NCBI RefSeq assembly: GCF_002105155.1
Contig: NW_019028997.1
Location: 474,001 to 538,000 of the forward strand
DNA from: Lobosporangium transversale
Lineage: Eukaryota; Mortierellomycota; Mortierellomycetes; Mortierellales; Mortierellaceae
Length of the DNA: 64,000 nt
Reading direction: 5' to 3'
Shown: positions 11,352 through 22,689 of the stretch, one piece after another
How positions within the stretch are numbered: position 1 is the first letter of the stretch
Layout: every line of letters begins with the position of its first letter
Notes under the pieces: generated by a model
The model's database searches: none
The model's input: only the letters and a program-made list of their open reading frames with translations
Told to the model about the DNA's origin: nothing
Program-made: the position numbers and the translations under genes

Positions 11352-11449
11352 CAGTGCTCCTATTCGAACTGAAACTTTGTCAATTGATATTTATTATTTT
11401 AATCTGAAACATCATAATTGACAAAGTTTCAGTTCGAATAGGAGCACTG
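11352..11449. mobile_element. hAT-type MITE, 98 bp, copy 1
   Basis: The element is almost a perfect palindrome. It starts CAGTGCTCCTATTCGAACTG and ends with its reverse complement, with a short A/T-rich middle. It is flanked by the perfect 8-bp duplication ATTAAAAT (11344-11351 and 11450-11457). An 8-bp target duplication and CAG-starting ends are typical of hAT elements. A second copy of exactly the same length is at 45131-45228 in the opposite orientation with a different duplication. Confidence 0.95.
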
Positions 11450-11615
11450 ATTAAAATATAGCGAGTTTCATTGATGGAGTCCAAAATATAGAAGCATCTT
11501 TCAGAATAAAGCGATTAAAACTTAATATTGCCGATCACTTTATACTACTTTCACAAGTAGTGGACAAAATACAACACTGTTGACGCGCAGTGTAGATAAA
11601 AACGCTTAATTTATT

Positions 11616-11897
11616 TCATTGTAAGTCTAACAAAGTCCGAATCTTCTCAAAGCTGTGACTAAAAATGATGTTGCGCACATTTCGATCCCTGAGGTTGATC
11701 CTAAGTGGAGAGAGGACTAGCCCTGCCTTACTGAACAAACGCTCAGACTCAGTTGATGTGGACTGGATACAGAGGTACGAGCGCGCGAAGTGGGCAAGAT
11801 CCCCAACTGAGATATTTTCATCGATGCCATATGGCCTCCAATAGTCCTGAGGCTTATCTTTAAAGCGATCGTGATTGTAGTCCGTACCCCTAGGCAC
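11616..11897 (-). pseudogene. hAT transposase, C-terminal dimerisation fragment
   Basis: The frame encodes the end of a hAT transposase, with DKPQDYWRPYGIDEN and the dimerisation signature LCIQSTSTESERLFSKAG followed by LSPLR. It aligns closely to the C-terminus of the transposase at 40661-43746 (LCIQSASTESEHLFSDAG). The RNase H-like core and BED finger are missing, so this is a 3' remnant of a related element in the same orientation. Confidence 0.88.
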
Positions 11898-11930
11898 AGA
11901 CCATGTTTCTCAATTAAAGTTAAGGTCAAG

Positions 11931-12027
11931 CTTGTCACTCTTTTTGGTTAGCCCCTTTTCAAATATAAATGGTTTACTTAACAAAACTCTTATAATTGAA
12001 AAGGACTAACCAAAAAGAGCGACAAAG
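11931..12027. repeat. Short palindromic element, ~97 bp
   Basis: The left end reads CTTGTCACTCTTTTTGGTTA and the right end is its near reverse complement (TAACCAAAAAGAGCGACAAAG), with internal pairing of CCTTTTCAA and TTGAAAAGG. The structure is that of a MITE or a hairpin. I could not define a target duplication. Confidence 0.7.
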
Positions 12028-12047
12028 CGTCTCAAACTCATGGCCGT

Positions 12048-12277
12048 ATTAATAGCGTTTGAATAAACCAATCATTGAGATGTGGTTATTAAAAGGCATA
12101 CGCTTGAGGCTCATAGGCGACGTTTGAAGGAACTAATGAATTATTATGCATTAATAGTTGAAGCAAGCCATCATTAAGGTCTAGTTATTCTATGCTTTAG
12201 GGGTTGAGGAAACTCATCATGGGTATCTGGTTATATACTATGTATCAAGAGTTGAAGGGACCTGCCATTGAAACCTG

Positions 12278-12280
<3 letters not shown>
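12048..12280. repeat. Degenerate ~47-bp minisatellite
   Basis: Five diverged units can be aligned by the recurring pattern 'GGAAC.AATCATTGAG..CTGGTTATT...GTTTGAA'. Unit starts are near 12048, 12124, 12160, 12207 and 12254. A further unit is at about 12690-12735, beyond the foldback element, so the element split an older array. Confidence 0.6.

Positions 12281-12344
<64 letters not shown>
12281..12344. repeat. (ATT)n microsatellite
   Basis: About 21 uninterrupted ATT units. It grows out of the GGTTATT end of the minisatellite unit and abuts the foldback element. Confidence 0.95.
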
Positions 12345-12345
<1 letters not shown>

Positions 12346-12351
12346 CATGTA

Positions 12352-12686
12352 CAGTCGTCCCTCAGTAATTCGCGAATTACTGAGGGAACTGGTCTGTTTT
12401 TATTCACTTCAATTCAATTTCAGTTATATTGATGGGCTCCTTTATTCTTTTTTTTTCTCATTTTTTGAATTTTTCATATTTTTTTAAACAGCCACCCTAT
12501 GTATTTTTCACTATTCTGCATACAAAACACACAAAGGGTGGCTGTTTAAAAAAATATGAAAAATTCAAAAAATGAGAAAAAAAAAGAATAAAGGAGCCCA
12601 CCAATATGTATAATTGAAATTGAATTGGAGTGAATAATAACAGACCAGTTCCCTCAAAAATTTTACGAATTACTGAGGGACGACTG
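12352..12686. mobile_element. Tigger/pogo-like foldback MITE, 335 bp
   Basis: The ends are CAGTCGTCCCTCAGTAATTC and its complement, flanked by TA (12350-12351, 12687-12688). Both arms, about 150 bp each, are inverted copies almost throughout, around the centre CCACCCTATGTATTTTTCAC. The right arm reads AAAAATTTTACGAATTACTG where the left has the inner palindrome TTCGCGAA, so the arms differ at the outer part. It is non-coding. TIR sequence and TA duplication fit the Tigger group of Tc1/mariner. Confidence 0.92.
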
Positions 12687-12748
12687 TATGTATGTGAAGG
12701 GTTTAAGGAACCTATCATTGGGGTCTTCATTTTTTGGAAGGGCAAATA

Positions 12749-13167
12749 GAGTCCTCGCCAAAAAGTCATAAACTGGATATATTTTTCAGGCTTTTAAATT
12801 GAATAGAATACTTCCATTTTTAAAATTCGTACAAACTTCAAAGTTTTAATTTTTACGGATCTGTTATCAACAAGATATTCCTCTATTCTCTTTCACAATC
12901 AAACATGCTTCCAGTATCTGGCGTAAGATCCACTGTTTCAACAGTACGAGTAAAGTAGGTTGGCAATGAGGATGAGGTTGTCCATTCCCAGCAAATTCTA
13001 GTATTTTTAATCAAGAACGACGATTGAATTGATGGCATCCAATCATTCATTCTATTCAAAAAGTATATGAATTTCTGTCTTGGTACGTAATTTTTTTGTT
13101 CTTCAAATTCTAATTCAAATTGAGTATTTTAAAATATATCCAGTTTATGACTTTTTGGCGAGGACTC
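12749..13167. mobile_element. TA-flanked MITE, 419 bp
   Basis: Terminal inverted repeats of about 37 bp begin GAGTCCTCGCCAAAAAGTCA (left) and end with the complement (right). The flanking dinucleotide is TA on both sides (12747-12748, 13168-13169). The interior has no coding frame. This is a Tc1/mariner-type non-autonomous element by TIR and duplication; the autonomous partner is not in the window. Confidence 0.88.
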
Positions 13168-13380
13168 TAGCGCATTTATTGAAAAAAAAAAAAAAAAATT
13201 ATTGATTGTTAGGCTCGTGATGTGACTGCTTAGTCTGAAACAAATCTCTTAGCTCATTGTGAAACCTCTACGACTTTAAGAAATAGAAGATTGAATAGAT
13301 TGGTGGGAGTATAAGGTATATAAGCGTGTCTTGTAAGTCTTTTTTTTTTTTTTTTTTTTTTTTTCCTTCCGGTCCTCTTT
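13168..13380. other. Spacer with homopolymers, 3' flank of the MFS gene
   Basis: A17 at 13183-13198 and T24 at 13340-13363 are the only marked features. The latter lies 20 nt behind the MFS stop codon. Confidence 0.4.
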
Positions 13381-14766
13381 TTAGGCTTTTGAAGGGGGTA
13401 TAACTTTATCATCACTCACAATAATGACCTCCTCCATCTCCTCACCATCAAATTTCTCTGTCAATTGATGATGATGGTGATGATAATGATGCTGCTCTTG
13501 TTCTTGACGTTGATGTTGTTGCTGTTGTTGCTGTAGTTTCCGTTGTTCTTCTTCAACCTTGCTCCACATCGTATCAATCTGCAACATATCCTTCTCATAT
13601 TGTGCTTGATCCCTTGCCTTCTGAGCTTTCCCACCCATGAACAACAACACCAATGGCAACACACACATATTCGCAATGGCGATCAAGACACAGGTCCAGA
13701 TCATACTTGCTCCCTCATAAACAACTGTCCCTAATAAAGATCCCAGAGCTGTCCCCAGTGAAAAACACATGTTGGAACACGCGAGTGCCCTAGCAAATCC
13801 ATCGCCTGCACCCGTGGTCCGAACTACGGCCGAAATTTCACCCAGGACTGGGGTCAAGTAGATTGAGAACATGGATCCAATCGCAGTCAACAGGAGGACA
13901 ATAGCCCAAAGAGGGTTTCCAGGTAGACCGAGGAGGACCACAAAGATAGTACAGAATCCAATCGCAACAGCAGACATGATCTTTGCTCCATGTTTATCCG
14001 AGAACCAGCCGGCAATGGGAGATATGAACGTAGGAAGGTTTAAAGCAAGAAAGGAGAGACCGATCAGGGTCTCTGAAAGATTGAATTGACGACTTAGGTA
14101 AAGAGGTAACACTGGCTCGAACACTGGATTTGTTTAAATAAAGAAGAAGGAGGGAAAAAAATGTGTCAATTGCTAATTACGACATGAAACAAAAAAAAAA
14201 AAAAAAGAAAAAAAGAAAAAGCACTTTTATTTCATTTTTTTTCTTTCTTTTACCTGCAAAGAGAAAGCCATCCAAGAAACTGATCGACAGCGCAGTGATC
14301 AAACGTTTACTCGAGAGAAGGCCTTTAATCGTCTCAAATCTGGATGTGCATGTTGTTGTGGTCATTGATGGCAAAGTAGAGTTGTAGTCCAATGTATCAT
14401 CACTTGGACTCTGGACTGTGATCCTATCAAGGGGTTGATTGTAATTATTTCTCAAAAAGTCCTTTATAGCCTTCACTTTCTCCCTCTGTGCCTCGATAAA
14501 TGACAGGCGAACACAAAGATCAAGCCCGATGAGGACCAAACAAAAGATGTAAGGAGCTCTTGGACCAACATGTTCAAGGAGAGCACCTCCTAGGGGAGGG
14601 CCAGCCATCAACCCAACGGCCTGACCAACCAAGGCCTTGCCCATCTCGACTCCCAACTGGTTTGAAGGATAGGTATCAGAGAGCAAAGCGAAGCCTAGAG
14701 TGACAGTCGAGCCTCCTGCGAGACCAGCGCAGAAGCGAGAAAGCAAAAGAAGCTTGATAAAACAAT

Positions 14767-14806
<40 letters not shown>

Positions 14807-15557
14807 AGGAAACAAAAATATAAAGTTAAGTTATTTAGCATTGATTGCTGCGTCAAAATGAATAAATAAAATAAAAATGCTCTTTAGAACTTACCGAAAA
14901 GCTCTCTGTGGATTCCATAAACAGGAAGGTGGACATCAATAAGGATATTAGTCCGGCAATCATCAGTTTCCGGCGATTGTTTAACCTATCAGAGATGATG
15001 CCCGCGATGGGCGAAGCAATAAAGTGACCAAAACCATAACACGCAACAAGCCCGCCATTCGCTGTGGAATTGTACCCCAGATCCTCGAGGATAAAAGGGG
15101 TAATGGGCATGATGACCCCATAACATAACGCGTCCACGAAAAGAGCGAGACCCACGGCGAATGACAGGAAGCCACTGGAGCTACGGAAGTGTCTGAAGCG
15201 AGTAGCAAAAAGTTCACGAACATTACTGCCACCTTCACCCGGATGATTTGAACCAAGGGAAATTGAAAGGGAAGAGAGGGAAGAAAAGGAGGAGGAGGTG
15301 TAGGAGGATATAGAGGAAGAAGAGAAGGAGGAGGAGGAATTGGTGGAAACAGTCAGAGGTCTGACCGCTTTTGCTTGAGCGAAGCGTTTTGACCAAGGAA
15401 GGGTATGATTTACATTTAGGGTAAAAGAAGAAGAGGAAGGTGGTTGTTCAGGGCTGTTGATTGTTGATTTGTTGGGGTTCAATCCTTGTTCAGGGCCAAA
15501 GGTCTTGTCCCTATTACTTGAAAAAAACGGTAAAGGCATCCGTGAGATGGCTGACAT
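13381..15557 (-). CDS. Major facilitator superfamily transporter, DHA1 type
   Basis: Three exons join in frame: 15557-14895, 14752-14254 and 14123-13381, coding for 634 residues. The N-terminal ~125 residues are a Ser-rich cytosolic tail. Membrane segments start with LSFAVGLALFVDALCYGVIM. Loop 2-3 carries motif A (GIISDRLNNRRKL), and later segments include RFCAGLAGGSTVTLGFALLSD and LNLPTFISPIAGWFSDKHGA, giving about 12 membrane spans with a large central loop. The arrangement resembles drug:H+ antiporter family 1, close to SLC18-like vesicular amine transporters and fungal multidrug exporters; the substrate cannot be told. The C-terminus is rich in Gln and His with an acidic end. Introns carry A/T homopolymers (A32 near 14779-14803 in intron 1). 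The start was chosen as the first ATG of the long frame. Confidence 0.93.
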
Positions 15558-16264
15558 GTTATCTTTTGAGGATCTTCCTTTGGGTATTGATGAGATGACA
15601 GCATCTTTCTATTAAAGAAGAACGCAATGTAAAAGATAAAAAAAATAAAAGAAAAAGGGTTATTAATTCTAATCGTGAGCACAAAGTTGCGCCTGATGCA
15701 AGCAATTGACGACACGAATTGGCAACGCTCTTTCCTTTTTTACTTTTATTTCTTTATTCTTTTAATTAAACTGTAGTAGGTTCTTTTAAAAACTATCCTC
15801 TTTTCTTTTCCTTTTCTTTTCTTTTTTTTTTTTTTTTTTTTTTTTTAGTACTATCTATAAAAAATAAACGATCAAATTAAAAAATTAAGGCCAACTTACA
15901 TTGAAGTGAGGATCGGAGATCATTTTAGATGTGAGATGTAAGGTATAAGATGTGGTGAGGATATAGAAGGATTTCAGACAAACAATTGTATCTCTGACTC
16001 GGAAGATTGAGCAATTATGGATACGAGATAATATGAAAAGGGAGAGGAGGAACAGAAACTAGTTGAAATTGTTTTTTATTCTTTTTGTCATGTCAAGTCA
16101 AAGAAGTAAATGTGGGAGATCCAAAGCCTATTTATTACTTGTAAAAAAAAAAAAAAAAAAAAAAAAAACTAAAGAGTCCACTTGCTTTCTTAGAATGAGG
16201 TTGTGGGGATTGTGGTTGGTTTAGTATTGCAACCTGTTGGCTGTCTGGCTGTTGATCTTCTACC

Positions 16265-16300
<36 letters not shown>

Positions 16301-17695
16301 CCTGGTGGAGTAGAGGTAGGAGATAGTCGGACGATCGCAGGTTTTTTTTTTTTTTTTTTTTTCTTCTTTACGTCCAATGGATTAGTAGAGTCGCAAATTA
16401 TGTCATTTTACTATACTCCTTGATGCCCCACAAAATACCCTGGTTTCACTTTGAATGCTTTCCTAAAAAGGACGGTGAGACGGGATGCTGGACTATGACT
16501 ATGAAGAAGCAAAGAAAGAGAAGAGAGAAGAAAAAAGGGGGAAGAGGCGAAAGAATAGGAAAAACATTGTGCTCTGCCACGTTCATTTCTTCTTTTTCTT
16601 TTCTTTCCCACACTCATTCGCCATTTGTTCATCCCTCCCCGCACAGGGCATGTCAATAGAGCTTATTTTTATTTATCGGCTTATTTTTTTAATTTCCTAA
16701 TTCCCACGATTGTTTATTACACAACCTGTGGGTTAGGTCGTTCTTTTTTTTCTCTCTGTGCCTGGTTCACTGTATTACCCATTATTATGTGCGATATATA
16801 TCTTAAACCATCTAGTTTATACCCCACTCTCTTTTTCTTTTCATTCTTTCTCTCCATCTCAATGGAGAAAGGGAGATGTTGCAGAACCGTTTAAGTCACG
16901 TCAAGTTTTGCTTATCAGCGAATGAGAAAAAGGCGAATAACCGATTTTTTTTTGTCACATGTCTTAATCTCTTCAAATCTCATTCTCGCAGATAAAAAAG
17001 ATTTGTTGCAGATGCGGATGCAGATGGGGGAGGATGGATGGGAAAGAAGCGCCGATTTGTAATAAAACTTTAAAGAGTCGAGCGATCCGACCAGCTCTGT
17101 TTCTCGTTGTCTTGTAGACCCATACAGATTTTTATTTTCTGTCGGTTCGATGGCATCATATTCGATCATTCGACTTTATTTGTGCGTTTTTGCCTTTCTT
17201 GATAACAGACATCATAGTTATGGGAATACATTAAAGCAGTAAATAATAATAAGGTAAAAAAAAAAAAAAAAAAAAATAGTAAAGCAATAGCGGTTATGAT
17301 ATAATAACAGTAAACTAAATTAATAGCAATGACAATATTAATATTAAATAACAATATAGTAATGACTAAGAAGATGCAATTTTAATTGCAAAAGATAAAA
17401 GTGGCGAACTAGGACGGGGAGGACATTGCATAGCATGGGAGCTTTTTTCCTTTTCTTTTTCTTTTTCTTGCCCTGTTTACAATGAAAAAGAAATTTGGAG
17501 ATTGAGCGAGGAGATTGAGATAGAGCAAGATAGACCGAGAGAGAGAAAGAAAGAGAGAAAGAAAGAGAACACATGTTCTGAAACAAAAAACCAGGGAGCC
17601 ATACAAATGAAAGGCATTGTGAATGAATATTCATTCATTTATGGAACTCATCTTATGTTTATTTGTGTTTGTATCTTTATTTTCTTTTCTTTCTC
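15558..17695. other. Long intergenic region between the MFS gene and TRAPPC13
   Basis: There is no supported gene. Homopolymers occur at 15826-15846 (T), 16143-16167 (A), 16266-16296 (T), 16342-16362 (T) and 17257-17276 (A). Polypurine DNA at 16500-16560 and GAAA-type repeats at 17520-17570 give spurious frames. It holds the upstream region of the MFS gene and, near 17640-17695, the 3' flank of TRAPPC13. Confidence 0.5.
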
Positions 17696-19660
17696 TCACG
17701 TATGCTCAACAAAACAGTTTGTCAAATGATCTACCTCGACTGTGTATCCAGAAATGATATCCACAATTCGAATACCTCCGATCTTTTGCACGCCTCCCAC
17801 CAACGGGAACCAATCTAATCGAACCCGTACTTCGCCCCCTGCAGGAACAGCCCCCAACTGCCGACTGTTCGGTCCACTCAACAGGACCGCTCCCATCTTT
17901 TGTTTCACACCTGTCAAAATTAATTTCATCGAATTTTGATCCTGTGCCAATGATGGCTGTGGATGTTGTTGATGTTGTTGTGGCTGTTGTTGTTGTTGTT
18001 GCTGACTCGATTGCCCTGAAGATGTATCAAATGAACGATTGGTTGGAACTACGCCTCCCCTTGCAACCGCCGCTGGAGGTTTCGCTAGAATACCAAGACT
18101 TGGACTTGCTGGTCGTCCTGAAAATTGCGTGGAACTTGAACGGGATATTTGACCAGGTTGCGGTTGATTGGATTGATTCTGAGATGACTGCGTTTGCGAT
18201 TGCGATTGTGATTGTGATTGGTATTGTTGCTGCTGTTGTTGTTGTTGCGCCGCTGTGGATCCTCCCAAGGATTGGTTCTTGATCACAATCTCCATCGTGA
18301 AAACCTCTTCCAAATAGATTCTCTCTGGTATCTTGACCACTTGGACTGCAATCTCATCCAACGGCACTGGCTTTCGTGTCAGCTGGCTCGTCTGTAACCG
18401 ACCTGTCTCTCCAAATTGGGATCGCCAGAGAATATCCATTTTGCCTAGGATGTTTGTTGTCTTTGCTAAGAGCTCCTTTCCTGGTTTTGGTGTAAGTACA
18501 TAGAGGTATTGTCGGACATCATTTGGTGCAAAGTAATCATGTTCCCCGAAAATGCTGACCTTTGATTGCTCTGTATCCTTCGTACCATTATCATTAATTT
18601 TAGTAGCATCGTCATCGTCATCGTCATCATCCTCATCGTCATCATCCTCATCGTCATCATCCTCAATCACAACATTCAGGTCTCTGGCCGTAAACGCATC
18701 TGCAACCTCGAACCGCATCCGCTCAATCCACATTGTCACCCCAGAGACGTTTTGGATCACCGCCTCCAACAAGACAAGTCCACTTTTTGAGGCACTCATA
18801 GCCGCTACTGAAACACTTCCGTTATGGTTGCTTTCCTGATTTATGACCGTAGGTGGAGAAGGATGGTTGACTTTGGTCTTGACCGAAAGTGGGTTCATCA
18901 CCTGGAATTTGTAAAACTTTCGGAAGGACTTTTGCTGTCCATCCAGTGTTGTATATTGAATCGAGCATACCAAGATATGGGTTCCCAACTCCTTAATTTC
19001 ATGCGATACAATTATTTCATTCGTTTTCCCAGATTCTAGGAGCTGAATATGTTTTCCGGCTGTGGGTGACTGTGGTTGTTGTTGTTGCTGTAGGTGTGGT
19101 GATGATGTATCCTGGGATAATTTTGAGTTGGGTGCTTGATGTCGTTGTTGGTTACTAAGAGTGTCTGAAAGGGCGAACCGCAAGGTGGAGGTCTGAAGTT
19201 CTGCCTTGAGGATCACATCTCGAACAGGGTGTGCAGATTCGTTGTTTGCACAGATATATGATGTGAACGTTTCGCCAAGGTAGATGTTTCCAAATGATGC
19301 TGGCATGGTTAGCAATTCGGAGACTCCGAAATCCCCCATATCCAGAGCCTCATCAGTTTCCTCGTGGTCTTCAAGGGAAGATGTAGGGTGAATAACTTTT
19401 GCTGCAGGAGAAGGTGGATGGACTCTTTCCAATTGACTATGGGATAGTTCGGTGAGTGCATTGGTGAGGATAGAGGTCATATTGGGCCTTGCGCCCCCAA
19501 CTGTTTGTAGTGTCGTTTCTGTTTCCGTTGCAAGATTTGATTTCCCATGAGGTGACCCAAAGTAGAGACTATGACCAGTAACAAGTGATGGACGCGACAA
19601 TCGCATCACCTTGAGTGAGATGAGATGAGATTCACGTGGCTGATCCTGTCCTGGCCCCAT
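17696..19660 (-). CDS. TRAPPC13: TRAPP complex subunit TRAPPC13 homologue (DUF974)
   Basis: The single-exon frame of 654 residues begins with SHLISLKVMRLSRPSLVTG and contains LLTMPASFGNIYLGETFTSY, ANNESAHPVRDVILKAELQTS, EIKELGTHILVCSIQYTTLD and FGETGRLQTSQL. All of these match the conserved blocks of TRAPPC13, a subunit of the TRAPP tethering complexes that act in vesicle traffic and autophagy. It is longer than animal homologues (about 420) because of inserts: an Asp/Glu run (18602-18667), and Gln/Ser-rich stretches (about 17960-18245 and 19065-19150) before the last beta-rich block. The frame has no introns. The gene stands tandem with IDH on the same strand, 304 bp from its stop. Confidence 0.93.
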   Translation of the reverse strand: MGPGQDQPRESHLISLKVMRLSRPSLVTGHSLYFGSPHGKSNLATETETTLQTVGGARPNMTSILTNALTELSHSQLERVHPPSPAAKVIHPTSSLEDHEETDEALDMGDFGVSELLTMPASFGNIYLGETFTSYICANNESAHPVRDVILKAELQTSTLRFALSDTLSNQQRHQAPNSKLSQDTSSPHLQQQQQPQSPTAGKHIQLLESGKTNEIIVSHEIKELGTHILVCSIQYTTLDGQQKSFRKFYKFQVMNPLSVKTKVNHPSPPTVINQESNHNGSVSVAAMSASKSGLVLLEAVIQNVSGVTMWIERMRFEVADAFTARDLNVVIEDDDDEDDDDEDDDDDDDDATKINDNGTKDTEQSKVSIFGEHDYFAPNDVRQYLYVLTPKPGKELLAKTTNILGKMDILWRSQFGETGRLQTSQLTRKPVPLDEIAVQVVKIPERIYLEEVFTMEIVIKNQSLGGSTAAQQQQQQQQYQSQSQSQSQTQSSQNQSNQPQPGQISRSSSTQFSGRPASPSLGILAKPPAAVARGGVVPTNRSFDTSSGQSSQQQQQQQPQQHQQHPQPSLAQDQNSMKLILTGVKQKMGAVLLSGPNSRQLGAVPAGGEVRVRLDWFPLVGGVQKIGGIRIVDIISGYTVEVDHLTNCFVEHT

Positions 19661-19963
19661 GTTTGTTGTTTTGATGCGTTATTGCTTTGTTCCTGAGTTT
19701 GGACCCTTTGATGCAACGATGCTACAATGTGGAAGATGAAATCCTTTTATTGCGACGACTTATTCATTTAACATCGAATTGTCATGGAATGGAAGTTTCA
19801 TCAATGCATGGGTCATGGGTACACTCTCTGATAAAGGAGCAATGCTCTTTTGCTTTGGTAACACACCTAATACTTGCCCGTCAATTTATCGATAACATTA
19901 ATTTATTTTTATTACTCCATTGCACACACACACACACACAAAAAAAAAAAAAGATTATTTGCC
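19661..19963. other. Short intergenic region, TRAPPC13 promoter and IDH 3' flank
   Basis: It contains (CA)n at 19922-19940 followed by A12. No gene is seen. Confidence 0.5.
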
Positions 19964-22105
19964 CTACAAAGCTGACTTGCGTCCGCGCTTCTTTTGCAAG
20001 TTCTCAGCCAAACGATCCAAGAATTCAAATGTGTTGAGGTAATGTTCACGCTTCAGCTTATCGCCATGGATGATCAGAGCCAAGTCCTTGGTCATCTGTC
20101 CTGCCTCGATCGTCTCAATGCACACGCGCTCCAACTGAAGTGCAAAGTCGAGTAAAGCGGCATTCTGATCCAATTTGGCACGGAACTCGAGTCCTCGAGT
20201 CCAGGCAAAGATGGATGCGATAGAATTGGTCGAGGTCTCACGACCACGTTGGTGTTCACGATAATGGCGTGTCACAGTTCCATGTGCAGCCTCTGCTTCG
20301 CAACACTGACCATTAGGCGTCAACAGAACTGAGGTCATCAGACCAAGCGAACCATAACCTTGAGCAACAATATCTGACTGGACATCTCCATCATAGTTCT
20401 TACAAGCCCAAACGAACCCACCAGAAGACTTTAGCATCTGAGCAACCATATCATCAATGAGGCGATGCTCATACCAGATCTTTTTAGCTTCAAACTGTTG
20501 TTTGTAGTCACGGTCATAGATTTCCTGGAAGATATCCTTGAATCGACCATCGTACTTCTTCAAGATCGTGTTCTTGGTGGACATGTAGAGAGGGTAGTTC
20601 TTGTCCAAGGCCACTTTGAAGCAAGAGTGAGCAAATCCTCTGATTGACTATATAGATTAAAGATCCATAATGATGAGGCTAAGGATCTTTTTTTTAAGGC
20701 CAATGTATATACGATATACCCAAGTATTATATCTGCTGTTATAAAAGTATACAAAGGACTGGAATTACCTCACCATGGTTATACATGCCCAAAGCAACAC
20801 CGGGACCCTCAAAGTCATAGACGACAAAGCTTTTTATTTCAGATCCGTCCTTGGGTGTGAAAACAAGTTCCAAGCGACCGGGGGCATCTACGACCAAATC
20901 GGTAGCCTTGTACTGGTCACCAAAAGCGTGACGTCCCAAGACAATGGGCTGGGTCCATCCTGGGACCAACCTTGGGATGTTTTTGCAAATAATCGGCTCA
21001 CGGAATACTGTGCCTCCAAGGATATTACGAATTGTTCCCTGGATACAAAAAATATAAAAGAGATCAACTCTGTAAAACTGCTCTTCAAGAAAGAAAGGGA
21101 AAAAAAAAGAAAAGAAAAAGAAAATACATGTATAAATGTTGCTGTGCGAGATCCTTACATTAGGCGACTTCCACATCTGCTTCAAGTTGAATTCTTTGAC
21201 ACGGGCTTCATCCGGAGTGATCGTAGCACACTTGATTCCGACCTTGTATTTCTTGATTGCCTCAGCGGCATCGATCGTGACTGTTGCAATAGTTTTTTAA
21301 CAAAGAGAAAAAGAAAGAGAGAGAGCACGCGTTTATGTCAGTCAGCGAATCCAGTAAGGCACCGCAGTAGACAAAATAAGATTGATAAAAATATAATAAA
21401 AGTATTTATATAAATGTCGATAGAACAGAAACTATCCAAAGAAAATGCCAGTGAATAACATTTCTATGGGTAAAAAGTGTTATATGTTCTTTTATTGAAA
21501 GAAACATCATGGCCTCTCTCAAATCAAGTCCATTTCCTAGTCAAAAAGTCCATTTGAAAGAGGAGAGGGGCCAGTAGGACCGTGGTGAAGACATAAAAGA
21601 AACTCCTTCCCCTCCTTCCCCTTCCGCTTCCCTTCCCACCTTGTTTTACTTTTGATCCATTCTTTTTTCTTTTTCTTACCTTGATCATCAGTTTTATCAC
21701 GATGCTGGATTCCCAGATCAAAGAACTTGATGTCTAAATCGACATAAGGAAGGATGAGCTATGGATGCAGTAATGGTAACATGGTAACTGTGAGAAAAAA
21801 TATAAAATTGAACACATGTATGTGCTACGTAACGACCTCCACAAATGACGAACACAAAAAGTGAAATGTGCCCCATGCTCTCCATGCTCCAAAAATAAAC
21901 AATATTTTTTTTTACCTTGTCTCGAATGACATCCCAAATGATGCGTGTCATTTCATCACCCTAGACAATCGGAATGACAAGCAAATGTTCGCATGTAAAT
22001 GCCAAGCGCAGTTGTCAGTAACCAAAGCGATGCATCCCTACAATATACACACATATATTTATATGACTACTCCTTGCTCTACCTGCATTTCAACCACAGT
22101 TCCTC

Positions 22106-22139
<34 letters not shown>

Positions 22140-22249
22140 CAAAAAAAGCCTCTTTAGTAAGAGAAAAGAAGCATTGCCCATCTTCCTTTCTACACAATGT
22201 CATCTTTGCCCTTTAGAATGTTACCCTGGATTCTGTTATTAGGACTCAT
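19964..22249 (-). CDS. NADP-dependent isocitrate dehydrogenase, cytosolic type
   Basis: Seven exons join in frame: 22249-22225, 22105-22083, 21960-21916, 21758-21680, 21280-21159, 21038-20769 and 20647-19964, giving 415 residues, the usual length of the eukaryotic enzyme. The product starts [20 protein letters not shown] and includes [31 protein letters not shown], the NADP/isocitrate block [16 protein letters not shown] and the signature [15 protein letters not shown]. It converts isocitrate to 2-oxoglutarate with NADPH formation. No mitochondrial presequence precedes the core, so cytosolic location is likely. The C-terminal tripeptide is SAL, which is not a canonical PTS1 (basic residue missing). 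Tiny exons of 23-45 nt crowd the 5' end, and introns hold A/T homopolymers. Confidence 0.95.
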
Positions 22250-22689
22250 AGCGTAGCAGAAGTAAAGTATCAAAGTTCTCGGATAAAGAAACTGGAAGAG
22301 GTTAGGGAGAGATGAAAAGAAAAAGAGAGGTCTTGATGTGTATGAAATTATAGAAGTTAAAAAGATGTGAAGAAGAAAAAGCTGTTGAAATACTTGTTTT
22401 TCACTGAGGTCTTGAGGTCAATTGGTTTTTTTTTTTTTTGTGCATAAACGTTCATCCTTCGATCGCGCACGGAGAGAATAAAAACGATCGGAGGGACTGA
22501 AGCCCGTGAGAACTTTTTTTTTTTTTTGCCTGCACCTTATACTCTCTCATAATTTATTTTTTATTCTTTTTCGATACTCGATAATCAAAGGTAACCAAGA
22601 TCCCGTAATGAACTCCTTCCACCAATGCTTCGAGTTAATAAAAGATTTTTTTTTATTTTATTCCAGCTTTTTCAACTTGTTCTCTCTTT
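22250..22689. other. IDH upstream region
   Basis: Contains T11-T12 runs at 22428-22439 and 22515-22527. No gene is seen. It is the presumed promoter of the IDH gene. Confidence 0.4.

Noticed and set aside
12352-12686. Long palindrome considered as an rRNA/tRNA-like or terminator structure
   Set aside because: TA duplication, CAGTCGTCCC ends and arm length identify a foldback transposon.
16135-16377. Minus-strand frame with two Lys runs
   Set aside because: Produced by A/T homopolymers, with no conserved content between them.
19964-19972. C-terminal SAL of IDH as a peroxisomal signal
   Set aside because: PTS1 needs a basic residue at the middle position; Ala there makes import unlikely.
20775-21413. 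Plus-strand frame of 212 codons
   Set aside because: It lies antisense over two exons and an intron of the IDH gene, whose exon joints are secure.
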